A DNA stretch of 10,026 bases from Desulfovibrio sp. (GCA_020217165.1 JAIWOE010000138.1:1-10026); one strand, 5' to 3'. Shown: positions 1 through 5,591, counted from the first letter of the stretch. Notes: a model not told the origin generated them from the letters alone. Program-made: numbers and translations.

Positions 1-611
1 AGCTTGAAGAAGTCCGTCAGGGAGTAGAAGCCCAGGAAGCCCAACAGGATGACATACACGCCGGAGATGAACACTTCCGAGAGCAGGGGGTCATAATCGT
101 ACAGGGTGCGGTTTATTTCCCCGCCCACAAGCACGCCCAGGATGGAGCCTACCAGGAACGCCACGGCCAACGGCACATTCACGTTGCCCAGCTTCTTGTG
201 CACCACGGTGCCCATGATGGCCTTGGCGAAGATGTGGAACAGGTCCGTGCCCACGGCCAGGATGCCCTTGATGCCTGCGCTCATGAGGGCCGGCGTGATG
301 ATGAAGCCACCGCCGGCGCCGATGCAGCCGGTGATGAGGCCGGCGCACAAACCGATGGCAATGGTGACCAGGAAAATCTTCAGTTCATAAAAGGCCGGGC
401 TGTACGCCGTTTTTTCCCCGAGCATTCTGGGCAGGGTGTCATCCCCGGCAAAGCACATGCCATAGATGACCATGGGGATGATGGTGAGCACGGCAACAAG
501 CAGCATCCGCTTTTTGCTGCGCAGAATATTCATGCTGGTTTCGTACTCCCAGCGGGCGTGGCGCATGGTGCCCGCCATGAGCATATCGTACAATTGCCGC
601 ATTGCGTTCAT
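1..611 (-). CDS. TauE/SafE-family membrane permease, 3' end cut by window edge
   Basis: The visible part is 203 residues from ATG at 611; the C-terminus lies beyond base 1. The family (DUF81) moves small anions, chiefly sulfur compounds such as sulfite or sulfoacetate, across the inner membrane; the substrate here cannot be read from sequence. A basic cytoplasmic stretch (residues 1-35) precedes a first membrane segment at about 36-54. A second at about 78-96 leads into the glycine-rich turn at 98-102 (GAGGG) followed by a proline, typical of TauE repeats. Further hydrophobic segments lie near 146-164 and 181-198. A Shine-Dalgarno-like AAGGGAG lies about 10 bases upstream of the ATG. It is last in the sigma-54 operon seen here, 54 bases after the double-receiver gene, so it is probably the effector whose activity or level the soluble proteins tune. 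Family assignment is firm; substrate is unknown. Confidence 0.88.
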   Translation of the reverse strand, partial: MNAMRQLYDMLMAGTMRHARWEYETSMNILRSKKRMLLVAVLTIIPMVIYGMCFAGDDTLPRMLGEKTAYSPAFYELKIFLVTIAIGLCAGLITGCIGAGGGFIITPALMSAGIKGILAVGTDLFHIFAKAIMGTVVHKKLGNVNVPLAVAFLVGSILGVLVGGEINRTLYDYDPLLSEVFISGVYVILLGFLGFYSLTDFFK

Positions 612-628
612 GTGTTTTTCGCTCCCTT

Positions 629-644
629 TGTGAATTGTTTCACA
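629..644. promoter_or_regulatory. CRP/FNR-type palindrome or RNA hairpin before the permease gene
   Basis: The 16-base inverted repeat consists of TGTGAA, four bases, TTCACA. Read as an operator it matches TGTGA-N6-TCACA, the half-sites of the CRP/FNR superfamily; with one more base on the left it reads TTGTGA. It lies between the double-receiver stop (666) and the permease ATG (611), directly upstream of the Shine-Dalgarno. In the transcript the same bases could fold into a 6-bp hairpin with an ACAA loop beside the ribosome site. Both readings are possible; no clear -10/-35 accompanies it. Confidence 0.45.
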
Positions 645-665
645 TGGCCTGTCAAAAACGTTATT

Positions 666-1688
666 TCACATTGTCGCTGTATGATCTCCCAGAGCATGCG
701 GACTCTCCGCCGCGGACTCCTGGGAGGGGGTAGCCTTTTTGCCGTGATGGGAGGCGTCCTCCAGCCGCTCCACCAGATGGTCCACGTCCACGGGGTGCAA
801 GAGGCAGTCAAACGCGCCCAGGGACGTGCATTCCGAAAGGGCACCCGCCTCCTGGGCGTCTGCCAGCAAAATCACTTCCACAGGGATGGCGCGGTGCATG
901 ATCTGGCGCAGGGTTTCCAGACATTGGTCCGGATTGCCTGCGGCGTTGAGCACCACCACGTCCACTCCTGCAGTGCTTGCGGTGCCTGGTGCGCCCGGGG
1001 CCGGCTCGGTCAGGGCCTGCAGGATGCGGTCGCAGGAGACCACGCCCTGCACCGCCACCCTGCGCGGGGTCAGCCGGCGGGCAAGCTGTTCCAAAAACGG
1101 GGGATCCTCCCCGGCCACCAGGGCCCGCACCGTGGCGGCAGGGCCTTCGGCCGGGGCGGCGGGGAGCATGGTGGGGGCCATCACGGCGTCCACGGTGTCA
1201 AAGTCGCCGCTTTCGGCATACGCCACGGCCACCATGGCATCTTCGATGCGCGCCCGGGCTGCGCGGCGAATGGCCAGCACCAGCTCGTCCAGATCCAGGG
1301 AGGGCTGCTCGGCGGGCGGCGCGTCGTCGCCCAGGATGGGCCCGGACGTGGGGCCGGCCTTGGCCAGGGTGTAAAATGCGCCGAGCTTGATGGCCTCCCG
1401 CTTGACTTCCGGGGCCTCGGCGGGAAACAGGGCGATGATGCGGACTTCCGGATAGGTGGTGCGCAGCTTGTGCAACATGGCCAGGCCGTCCGCCCCCAGT
1501 TCGTTTTGCAATTCCAGGTCCAGGATGAGCACGTCCGGCAGGCGCTCCTGCTGCACGTCCAGGCTTTCCTGCGCGGCGTCGCTCAGGAGCACCAGGTCCT
1601 TGAGGAGCCGGTCGGCCTTGAGCCGCGCAATGAGCGTGGCGGCAAGGTCGCTGTCCCCAAGGAGCATGAGCAGGGAGAGGGTGGGCAT
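666..1688 (-). CDS. Double receiver-domain protein, second receiver degenerate
   Basis: This 340-residue protein contains two CheY-like receiver domains and no DNA-binding or enzymatic output domain. The first receiver (about 4-112) has acidic D12/D14, a phosphoacceptor D57 at the end of strand 3 and K110 in strand 5, but alanine (A86) where Ser/Thr is usual. The second (about 186-312) keeps the fold pattern and acidic E194/D195, but has N248 at the phosphoacceptor position and H298 where lysine belongs, so normal phosphorylation is unlikely. The linker (about 130-172) contains a helix with the motif ED-x3-AVAYAE-x-GD (149-162), also present in the 83-residue protein of the same operon. The tail 313-340 looks disordered. 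The start at 1688 has AAAGGAA as ribosome site. It lies 54 bases from its neighbours on each side. A phosphorelay or adaptor role with the permease is inferred. Confidence 0.82.
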   Translation of the reverse strand: MPTLSLLMLLGDSDLAATLIARLKADRLLKDLVLLSDAAQESLDVQQERLPDVLILDLELQNELGADGLAMLHKLRTTYPEVRIIALFPAEAPEVKREAIKLGAFYTLAKAGPTSGPILGDDAPPAEQPSLDLDELVLAIRRAARARIEDAMVAVAYAESGDFDTVDAVMAPTMLPAAPAEGPAATVRALVAGEDPPFLEQLARRLTPRRVAVQGVVSCDRILQALTEPAPGAPGTASTAGVDVVVLNAAGNPDQCLETLRQIMHRAIPVEVILLADAQEAGALSECTSLGAFDCLLHPVDVDHLVERLEDASHHGKKATPSQESAAESPHALGDHTATM

Positions 1689-1719
1689 GGCGGTTCCTTT
1701 GGTGCCGGACAGTGTGCGA

Positions 1720-1755
1720 TGCGTCGCGACTTGCGTCGCCTGTTACGTCGCCTCG
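1720..1755. repeat. Three 12-base units with hairpin potential between the receiver genes
   Basis: Units starting at 1720, 1732 and 1744 begin TGCGTCGC, TGCGTCGC and TACGTCGC, exactly 12 bases apart; the third reaches into the end of the 124-residue receiver gene. On the transcript, 1739-1726 forms GCGAC-GCAA-GTCGC, a 5-bp stem with a GNRA-type loop, and the next bases can form a second short stem. This may set mRNA stability or the relative translation of the two receiver genes. It lacks a T-run, so it is not an intrinsic terminator. Confidence 0.4.
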
Positions 1756-2117
1756 TTGGTGGCGCAGGCCGCATGGAGCTTGCGCAACAGTTCCTGCAGG
1801 TCAAAGGGCACCTGGATGTCATCGAAGGCGCCGTGTTTACGGGCTGCCAGGGACAACTTGAAGTGCGCCTCCGGCGCCATGGCGATGATGGGTGTGTTGG
1901 GGGATACGGCGTGAATGCGGTCCATCATGGCCAGTCCTTCCTCGCCCAGGTCTCCCAGGCCCAACAATGCCACGTCCACATGATCCTCAAAGGAGGTTTC
2001 CACGTCCCAGTCGGCGGCGTGGACAATGTATCCCTCTTTGCGCAGCCGAAGTTGCAGGTATTCCCGAAGTCCGGGATTCGCCTCCACCAACAGCACCCGT
2101 TTGGCCAACACGCCCAT
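1743..2117 (-). CDS. Stand-alone pseudo-receiver (CheY-like) protein
   Basis: This 124-residue protein is a single receiver-type fold with the expected alternation of strands and helices. The active site is stripped. The position of the phosphoacceptor aspartate is G53 (it lies exactly eight residues before the conserved G61), the Ser/Thr position is A79, and the lysine of the usual K-P-F is V103 before P104-F105. Only E12 remains of the acidic pair. It therefore cannot accept phosphate in the normal manner and probably acts as a binding module. ATG at 2117 is chosen because it fits the domain start and comes 10 bases after the stop of the 83-residue gene; the open frame upstream is a shadow of that gene. 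The ribosome site is weak (GGGGCT), suggesting coupling to the preceding gene. The fold is sure; the partner is unknown. Confidence 0.85.
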   Translation of the reverse strand: MGVLAKRVLLVEANPGLREYLQLRLRKEGYIVHAADWDVETSFEDHVDVALLGLGDLGEEGLAMMDRIHAVSPNTPIIAMAPEAHFKLSLAARKHGAFDDIQVPFDLQELLRKLHAACATNEAT

Positions 2118-2127
2118 GGCAGCCCCG

Positions 2128-2379
2128 TCACACGGCCACGTGCCCGTACCAGGCGTGGGAAGGCTTGAGGTGCATATCCTGCAGAAGTGCCCCCAGGGTG
2201 CGCCGGGCGCGGGAGTCGCGCTGCACGGCGCCCAGGATGTCGCGTTCCGCCACGGCATGTTCGCCGCGTTCCGCAAAAGCCACCGCGGCGTAGGTGTCTT
2301 CCAGCCCGCCGTGCAGGGTCTGCCCGGGAGCCTTGGCGCCGCCCAGCAGGGACTTGAGGGATTGCAACAGATTGAACAT
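2128..2379 (-). CDS. Small soluble protein (83 aa), first gene of the sigma-54 operon
   Basis: I do not recognise a named family. The 83-residue product begins with an amphipathic helix (residues 2-12, LLQSLKSLL), then a glycine-rich turn, then a helix with the motif ED-x3-AVAFAE-x-GE at 27-40. The same motif occurs in the linker of the double-receiver protein two genes downstream. The rest is helical and charged, with no signal peptide or membrane segment. ATG at 2379 is well supported by AAGGAGG nine bases upstream, and it lies about 53 bases after the predicted sigma-54 transcription start. A longer open frame reaching to 2760 crosses the promoter and the NifX-like gene and is rejected. 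As leader gene of the operon it is likely made in large amount. A role as a small adaptor for the receiver proteins or the permease is inference. Confidence 0.8.
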   Translation of the reverse strand: MFNLLQSLKSLLGGAKAPGQTLHGGLEDTYAAVAFAERGEHAVAERDILGAVQRDSRARRTLGALLQDMHLKPSHAWYGHVAV

Positions 2380-2442
2380 GGCGACCTCCTTGCGACTTCT
2401 TTCACATGCGGTGCATTCGTGCGCCGCACATGACAAGGAGTT

Positions 2443-2458
2443 AACAAGAGGCGTGCCA
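2443..2458 (-). promoter_or_regulatory. Sigma-54 (-24/-12) promoter
   Basis: On the minus strand the sequence reads TGGCACG, four bases (CCTC), TTGTT. This matches the RpoN consensus TGGCACG-N4-TTGC except for the last C, with exact spacing between the GG and TG elements. Transcription would start near 2432, giving a leader of about 53 bases to the ATG at 2379 with its strong ribosome site. A sigma-54 activator gene lies just upstream on the same strand, which fits local control. Confidence 0.8.
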
Positions 2459-2512
2459 AGATGCTCGGGACGTGGAATCTCGGGAGGTTGGGGAATTCCC
2501 GTCAAACTGGTG

Positions 2513-2574
2513 TGTTTCAGGCAGAGACGGAATGAAACAAATTGATAAAAAAAGTACAAAACAGAATGAAACAA
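2513..2574. promoter_or_regulatory. Putative upstream activator sites: TGAAACA repeats around an A-tract
   Basis: An inverted repeat TGTTTCA (2513-2519) and TGAAACA (2533-2539) is separated by 13 bases. The longer word GAATGAAACAA occurs at 2530-2540 and again at 2564-2574, 34 bases apart. A run of seven A (2547-2553), which would bend DNA, lies between them. The set is about 80-140 bases upstream of the predicted sigma-54 start, where bacterial enhancer-binding proteins usually bind. The area is AT-rich against a GC-rich background. Binding by the neighbouring activator is inferred. Confidence 0.55.
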
Positions 2575-2587
2575 TAAGAAACGTAAA

Positions 2588-2944
2588 TCACGTCCTCGCC
2601 AGCAAGGTTCGCCGGTCTTCCGTCCCGGGGCCCAGCTCCCCACGGCCATACGCCCGGGCGGCTTCATCCGCCATGGCAATGACGGAATCAATAACCTTGA
2701 TGCGTTTCCACTGCAGGTAATCGTAAAATTCCTCTTCGATGCCGCCGCACAGCACCACATCCACTTCTTCCTTCAGAATCAGCTGGCACAGGTCTTCCGC
2801 CGAGGCCTGGGGCAGCACAATGATGGTGCTGGAGAGGATGCGATCCGGCGTGGCCTCGTCCAGTTCGCCGATCCACACTTCCGTGGCCAGGTCGAATCGG
2901 GGGGCCACTTCCAGGCCAAGCAGGGGGATGAGCAGACGCGGCAT
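2588..2944 (-). CDS. NifX/NifB-type (dinitrogenase iron-molybdenum cofactor family) protein
   Basis: This 118-residue protein has the DiNase Fe-Mo cofactor-binding fold (NifX, NafY, NifB C-terminal domain). Key signs are the N-terminal strand ending in PRFDLATEVWIGELD (15-29), which corresponds to the family's xHFGxAxxF region, and VDVVLCGGI (61-69), followed by a helix and the strand KVI. The usual histidine of HFG is R16 here; two cysteines (C53, C66) are possible metal ligands. No nitrogenase genes are in the window. Stand-alone members in anaerobes are thought to carry or sense metal clusters, but their roles are mostly unknown. It starts 43 bases after the sigma-54 activator and is probably cotranscribed with it, so it may modulate the activator or report cofactor state. 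The ribosome site is weak (GAGG). Family is fairly sure; role is inferred. Confidence 0.8.
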   Translation of the reverse strand: MPRLLIPLLGLEVAPRFDLATEVWIGELDEATPDRILSSTIIVLPQASAEDLCQLILKEEVDVVLCGGIEEEFYDYLQWKRIKVIDSVIAMADEAARAYGRGELGPGTEDRRTLLART

Positions 2945-2987
2945 GGGGGAACCTCGGTGCGCAGGAAGGATGCGCGGTCAGGGCTGG

Positions 2988-4433
2988 CTAGGTATCCAGC
3001 CCGTATTGCTTCATTTTGCGCCACAGGGTGGATCGGCCCCAGCCCAGCAGGTCCGCCGCCTTGCCGCGCCGGCCCCTGGCCTGGGCCAGGGCCTGGAGAA
3101 TCATGCGTTTTTCGGTATCGGACCAGGCGTCGCCGTCGTGCACTGCGGCATTGTCCCTCGCCGCGGCCTGGCTCGCGGATGCGGCAGGCGCCTCCAGTCG
3201 TCGGAAGGCCACGGGCACAATGTCCGACTGTTCCAGCAGGTAGGAGGGCAGGTGGGCCATTTCTATGCGGCTGCCGTTGCAGACATTGACGGCATATTCC
3301 ACAATGTTGCGCAGTTCTCTCACATTGCCGGGATAGGCATAGTGCAGCAGAATGTCCCGTGCTTCGTCGCTGAAGGCCTGCACATGTTTCTTGAATTCCT
3401 CGTTGATGCGGCGAAGGAAATGGTCCAGCAGCAGATCCACATCCTCTTCGCGATCACGCAGGGCCGGGATGTGCAGACGCACCACATTGAGGCGGAAAAA
3501 CAGGTCCTGCCGGAAGGTGCCGGCCCGGACCATCTCTTCCAGATTGCGATGGGTGGCCGCGATGAGGCGCACATTCACCGGCACGGGCATGCTTCCGCCC
3601 AGGGGGGAAATGACGCGATCATCCAGAAACGTCAGCAATTTCACCTGTAGGGTCAGGGGCAGGTCGCCAATTTCCGTGAGAAACAGCGTGCCGTTGTGGG
3701 CCAGCTGGAATCGCCCGGGCTTGTTTTCCGTGGCTCCGGTAAAGGCGCCCTTGCGGTGGCCGAAGAGTTCGGATTCCAGCAGCGATTCTGGCAGCGCCCC
3801 GCAATTCACCTTGACGAAGGGCCCCTTGGCCCGCGGGGAGGCCTGGTGGATGGCCTCGGCCAGCAAGTCCTTGCCCGTGCCGGTTTCGCCGGTCACCAGC
3901 ACCGAGGAATCCGAGGACGCGATGGAGGGCACCAGCTGAAACAGCCGTTCCATTTGCGGCGAGCGGCCCACGATGCGGCCGAAGGTGAAGCCGGTTTGCT
4001 GCCGGTTGGCCATCTCCGAGAGGGGACGCAGGTCCTCGATGCATTCGATGTACCCGGCCAGACGACCGCGGGCGGTGACGGCCGGGGACTGGGTGGCTCG
4101 CACGGGAATGCGTTGGCGCAGTTTGTTGATGATGTCTGCCTCGTGGACCACGGCGCGGTCCTCGGCATCCATGGTATCTAGGGGGCAGCCGCGCACGCAC
4201 AGGCTGGAACGCAGCACGTGGCGGCAGGGCAGGCCCTGGGCGTCTTCCTGGGTAAAGCCGGTCAGGGCCTGGGCCGGGCGGTTGAGCAGCAGCACCCGTT
4301 TGTCCTTGGAGAGGAGCACCACCGGCAGGGGGATGTTGTTGAGCAGGGGCAGCAATTCCACCGGGGAGTCAAAAAGATGCTCCACCAGGGGCAGGGGGAC
4401 GGCGGCGGACGATGCGGGAGGGGAGTCGGCCAT
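2988..4433 (-). CDS. Sigma-54-dependent activator, PAS-AAA+-Fis
   Basis: This 481-residue enhancer-binding protein remodels RNA polymerase-sigma-54 using ATP. A PAS sensor spans about 25-140 and carries C70, C79 and C83, a spacing (C-x8-C-x3-C) suited to a metal or iron-sulfur centre. The AAA+ domain (about 152-385) has Walker A GETGTGKD (182-189), an intact GAFTGA loop (229-234) for sigma-54 contact, and the FRQDLFFRLNV region at 307-317. The Walker B segment reads GTLFLTEIGD, so the usual aspartate is T253 while E254 remains. A Fis-type helix-turn-helix ends the protein (about 440-480). I chose ATG at 4433 because it precedes the PAS domain; the frame stays open to TTG at 4634, but the extra residues are proline/arginine-rich and look non-coding. 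No good ribosome site precedes 4433, so the start is less certain than the gene. Its likely target is the sigma-54 promoter at 2443-2458. Confidence 0.93.
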   Translation of the reverse strand: MADSPPASSAAVPLPLVEHLFDSPVELLPLLNNIPLPVVLLSKDKRVLLLNRPAQALTGFTQEDAQGLPCRHVLRSSLCVRGCPLDTMDAEDRAVVHEADIINKLRQRIPVRATQSPAVTARGRLAGYIECIEDLRPLSEMANRQQTGFTFGRIVGRSPQMERLFQLVPSIASSDSSVLVTGETGTGKDLLAEAIHQASPRAKGPFVKVNCGALPESLLESELFGHRKGAFTGATENKPGRFQLAHNGTLFLTEIGDLPLTLQVKLLTFLDDRVISPLGGSMPVPVNVRLIAATHRNLEEMVRAGTFRQDLFFRLNVVRLHIPALRDREEDVDLLLDHFLRRINEEFKKHVQAFSDEARDILLHYAYPGNVRELRNIVEYAVNVCNGSRIEMAHLPSYLLEQSDIVPVAFRRLEAPAASASQAAARDNAAVHDGDAWSDTEKRMILQALAQARGRRGKAADLLGWGRSTLWRKMKQYGLDT

Positions 4434-4605
4434 GCGGATGCTGGGTCGGGCGCCGGCGGAGGCAGGGCGCGCCTGGTTGGAGCCATGCCGCCGGCGGATG
4501 CCGCAGCAGGGCGCATCGTCCCACCTTCTGCCGAAGGTGTCCAGTCCCAAAGGCGGCACCGGCCGCGGCCCGCCGGAGCAGAAACCTCGGGCCGTGGGGT
4601 TGGCA

Positions 4606-4634
4606 TGTATATATAAGCTGTTTGGATGCTGCAA
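4606..4634 (-). promoter_or_regulatory. Possible sigma-70 promoter for the activator gene
   Basis: On the minus strand TTGCAG (4634-4629), 17 bases and TATACA (4611-4606) form a plausible -35/-10 pair inside a short AT-rich patch (4606-4616, alternating TA). It lies directly after the hairpin at 4641-4662. The predicted leader to the ATG at 4433 would be about 165 bases, GC-rich, with no gene I can support in it (4434-4640). Confidence 0.4.
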
Positions 4635-4640
4635 CAGAAA

Positions 4641-4662
4641 TCGGGGGCGCGGCGTCCCCCGA
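4641..4662 (-). terminator. Hairpin, probable terminator after the 37-residue gene
   Basis: A perfect 7-bp stem TCGGGGG / CCCCCGA encloses an 8-base loop. On the minus strand the stem is followed by TTTCTGTT, a weak T-rich tail. It lies 24 bases beyond the stop of the 37-residue membrane protein and just before the possible promoter of the activator, so it probably separates the two transcription units. Confidence 0.5.
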
Positions 4663-4686
4663 GATCACGCCAACGAATGGCAGGTG

Positions 4687-4800
4687 CTAGTGATGGTGGT
4701 GGTCCTGATATTCCTTGGCCAGGTTGTCGCCAAACTTCTTGATGTTCCACACGGCGAGCAGGGAACAGCCGAGCCCAAGCAAGACGTAGAAGGTGGCCAT
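4687..4800 (-). CDS. 37-residue membrane protein with a C-terminal His tail
   Basis: The ATG at 4800 is preceded by a strong AAAGGAG ribosome site with normal spacing, and the frame ends in TAG at 4687. Residues 3-20 form one hydrophobic helix (FYVLLGLGCSLLAVW) containing C12. A short cytoplasmic or periplasmic tail follows, with K21-K22, an acidic/amphipathic stretch, and four histidines at 34-37. It has the look of a small single-pass subunit or membrane-anchored metal-binding peptide. I recognise no named family. It lies 50 bases after the TrpF-like gene and before a terminator-like hairpin, so it may be the last gene of that operon. Coding is judged from the ribosome site, the clean helix and the sensible tail; function is unknown. 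Confidence 0.72.
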   Translation of the reverse strand: MATFYVLLGLGCSLLAVWNIKKFGDNLAKEYQDHHHH

Positions 4801-4850
4801 GAGAGACTCCTTTGCGAGGATGTTTGCATCCCTCCTACCGTATTTCAGGA

Positions 4851-5591
4851 TCAGGCGCAAGTTCCATTGTGCACAAGCCCGGCAGCAGGACGTGACGCCG
4901 GGGCAAGGGCCCGCCGCGCCTGTGCCACGAAGGCCGTGAGCCGCGCCCAGTCCTTGCGGCCGGCGGCATCCTCCAGGCCGGTGTGGGCATCCACCCCTGC
5001 AGGGTGCACGGCGGCCACGGCTGCGGCCACGTTGTCTGGCGTCAATCCTCCGGCCAGCACCACCGGCCGGGGGGATCGCTGCACCAGGCTGCGGCTGACG
5101 GCCCAGTCGTGCACGCGGCCGGTGGCGCCCATGGCCCCGCTGGCGGCGTCATAGGTGTCCGTCAAAAAGGCATCCGCCCAGGGGGCGTGGCGCTGCATCT
5201 CCTCACCCAGGAGGCAGGGGTCCCCGAGGCCCACGATCAGGGACTTCATCAGCAACACGTCGGGGAGCATGGCGCGCAGGCGCAGGCCGGCCTCAGGGTC
5301 CAGGGGGCCGTGCAGTTGCAAGACCTGGGCGCCCACGGCGAGGCACAGGGCGGCGGCGCTGGCGGCGTCGTCCTCATAGGTGATGACGGCAAAGACCAGC
5401 CGTGGATTGCGACTTCGGGCCCTGGCCACCAGGGTGGCGGCGTCGGATTCGGAAAGGTCCGGGGTGTGGTGGTTCAGGCGCAGGGGGAGGCCCACCACAT
5501 CCACCCCGGCGGCAAAGCAGCGCAGGGCTTCATCCAGGTCGAACACGCCGGCGGCCTGCACAAAGGCCTGGGGCAGGCTAGGTGGAATCAT
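4851..5591 (-). CDS. TrpF-like (phosphoribosylanthranilate isomerase fold) protein lacking the catalytic Cys
   Basis: This 246-residue TIM-barrel protein follows the TrpF pattern: QLHG (92-95), MKSL (115-118) for the strand usually written IKA, LTD with D145, GATG...DW (155-163), LAGGLTPDNV (179-188) and VDAHTGLED (200-208) for the phosphate-binding end. In TrpF, the N-terminal KICG supplies the general-base cysteine. Here the matching stretch is QAAG (12-15), with A14 instead of cysteine, and the loop after strand 2 (GLPLRLNHHTPDLSE) is unlike the RSPR loop of isomerases. D145, the general acid, is kept. It may therefore be a paralogue with another substrate rather than a tryptophan enzyme; no other trp gene is present. 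The ATG at 5591 lies inside the end of the modF-like gene (14-base overlap), suggesting translational coupling. Fold is sure, activity uncertain. Confidence 0.82.
   Translation of the reverse strand: MIPPSLPQAFVQAAGVFDLDEALRCFAAGVDVVGLPLRLNHHTPDLSESDAATLVARARSRNPRLVFAVITYEDDAASAAALCLAVGAQVLQLHGPLDPEAGLRLRAMLPDVLLMKSLIVGLGDPCLLGEEMQRHAPWADAFLTDTYDAASGAMGATGRVHDWAVSRSLVQRSPRPVVLAGGLTPDNVAAAVAAVHPAGVDAHTGLEDAAGRKDWARLTAFVAQARRALAPASRPAAGLVHNGTCA

Noticed and set aside
198..2168. Long plus-strand open frame of 656 codons
   Set aside because: It lies antisense to four minus-strand genes with recognisable domains; its product is low-complexity, His/Gly/Gln-rich, as expected from the opposite strand of GC-rich genes.
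2491..2500. Perfect 10-base palindrome GGGAATTCCC upstream of the sigma-54 promoter
   Set aside because: It lies between the promoter and the repeated elements, but short palindromes of this size occur by chance and I know no matching operator with confidence.
2118..2760. Extended frames of the 124-residue receiver (to 2459) and of the 83-residue protein (to 2760)
   Set aside because: They run through the neighbouring gene, the sigma-54 promoter or the NifX-like gene; the internal starts at 2117 and 2379 fit domain edges, and the latter has a strong ribosome site.
4434..4634. N-terminal extension of the sigma-54 activator to TTG at 4634
   Set aside because: The added 67 residues are Pro/Arg/Cys-rich without domain character, and the TTG overlaps the likely -35 element.
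4816..4834. Small hairpin (GGATG / CATCC) before the 37-residue gene
   Set aside because: The stem is only 5 bp with a bulge and there is no T-run, so it is too weak to call a terminator or riboregulator.
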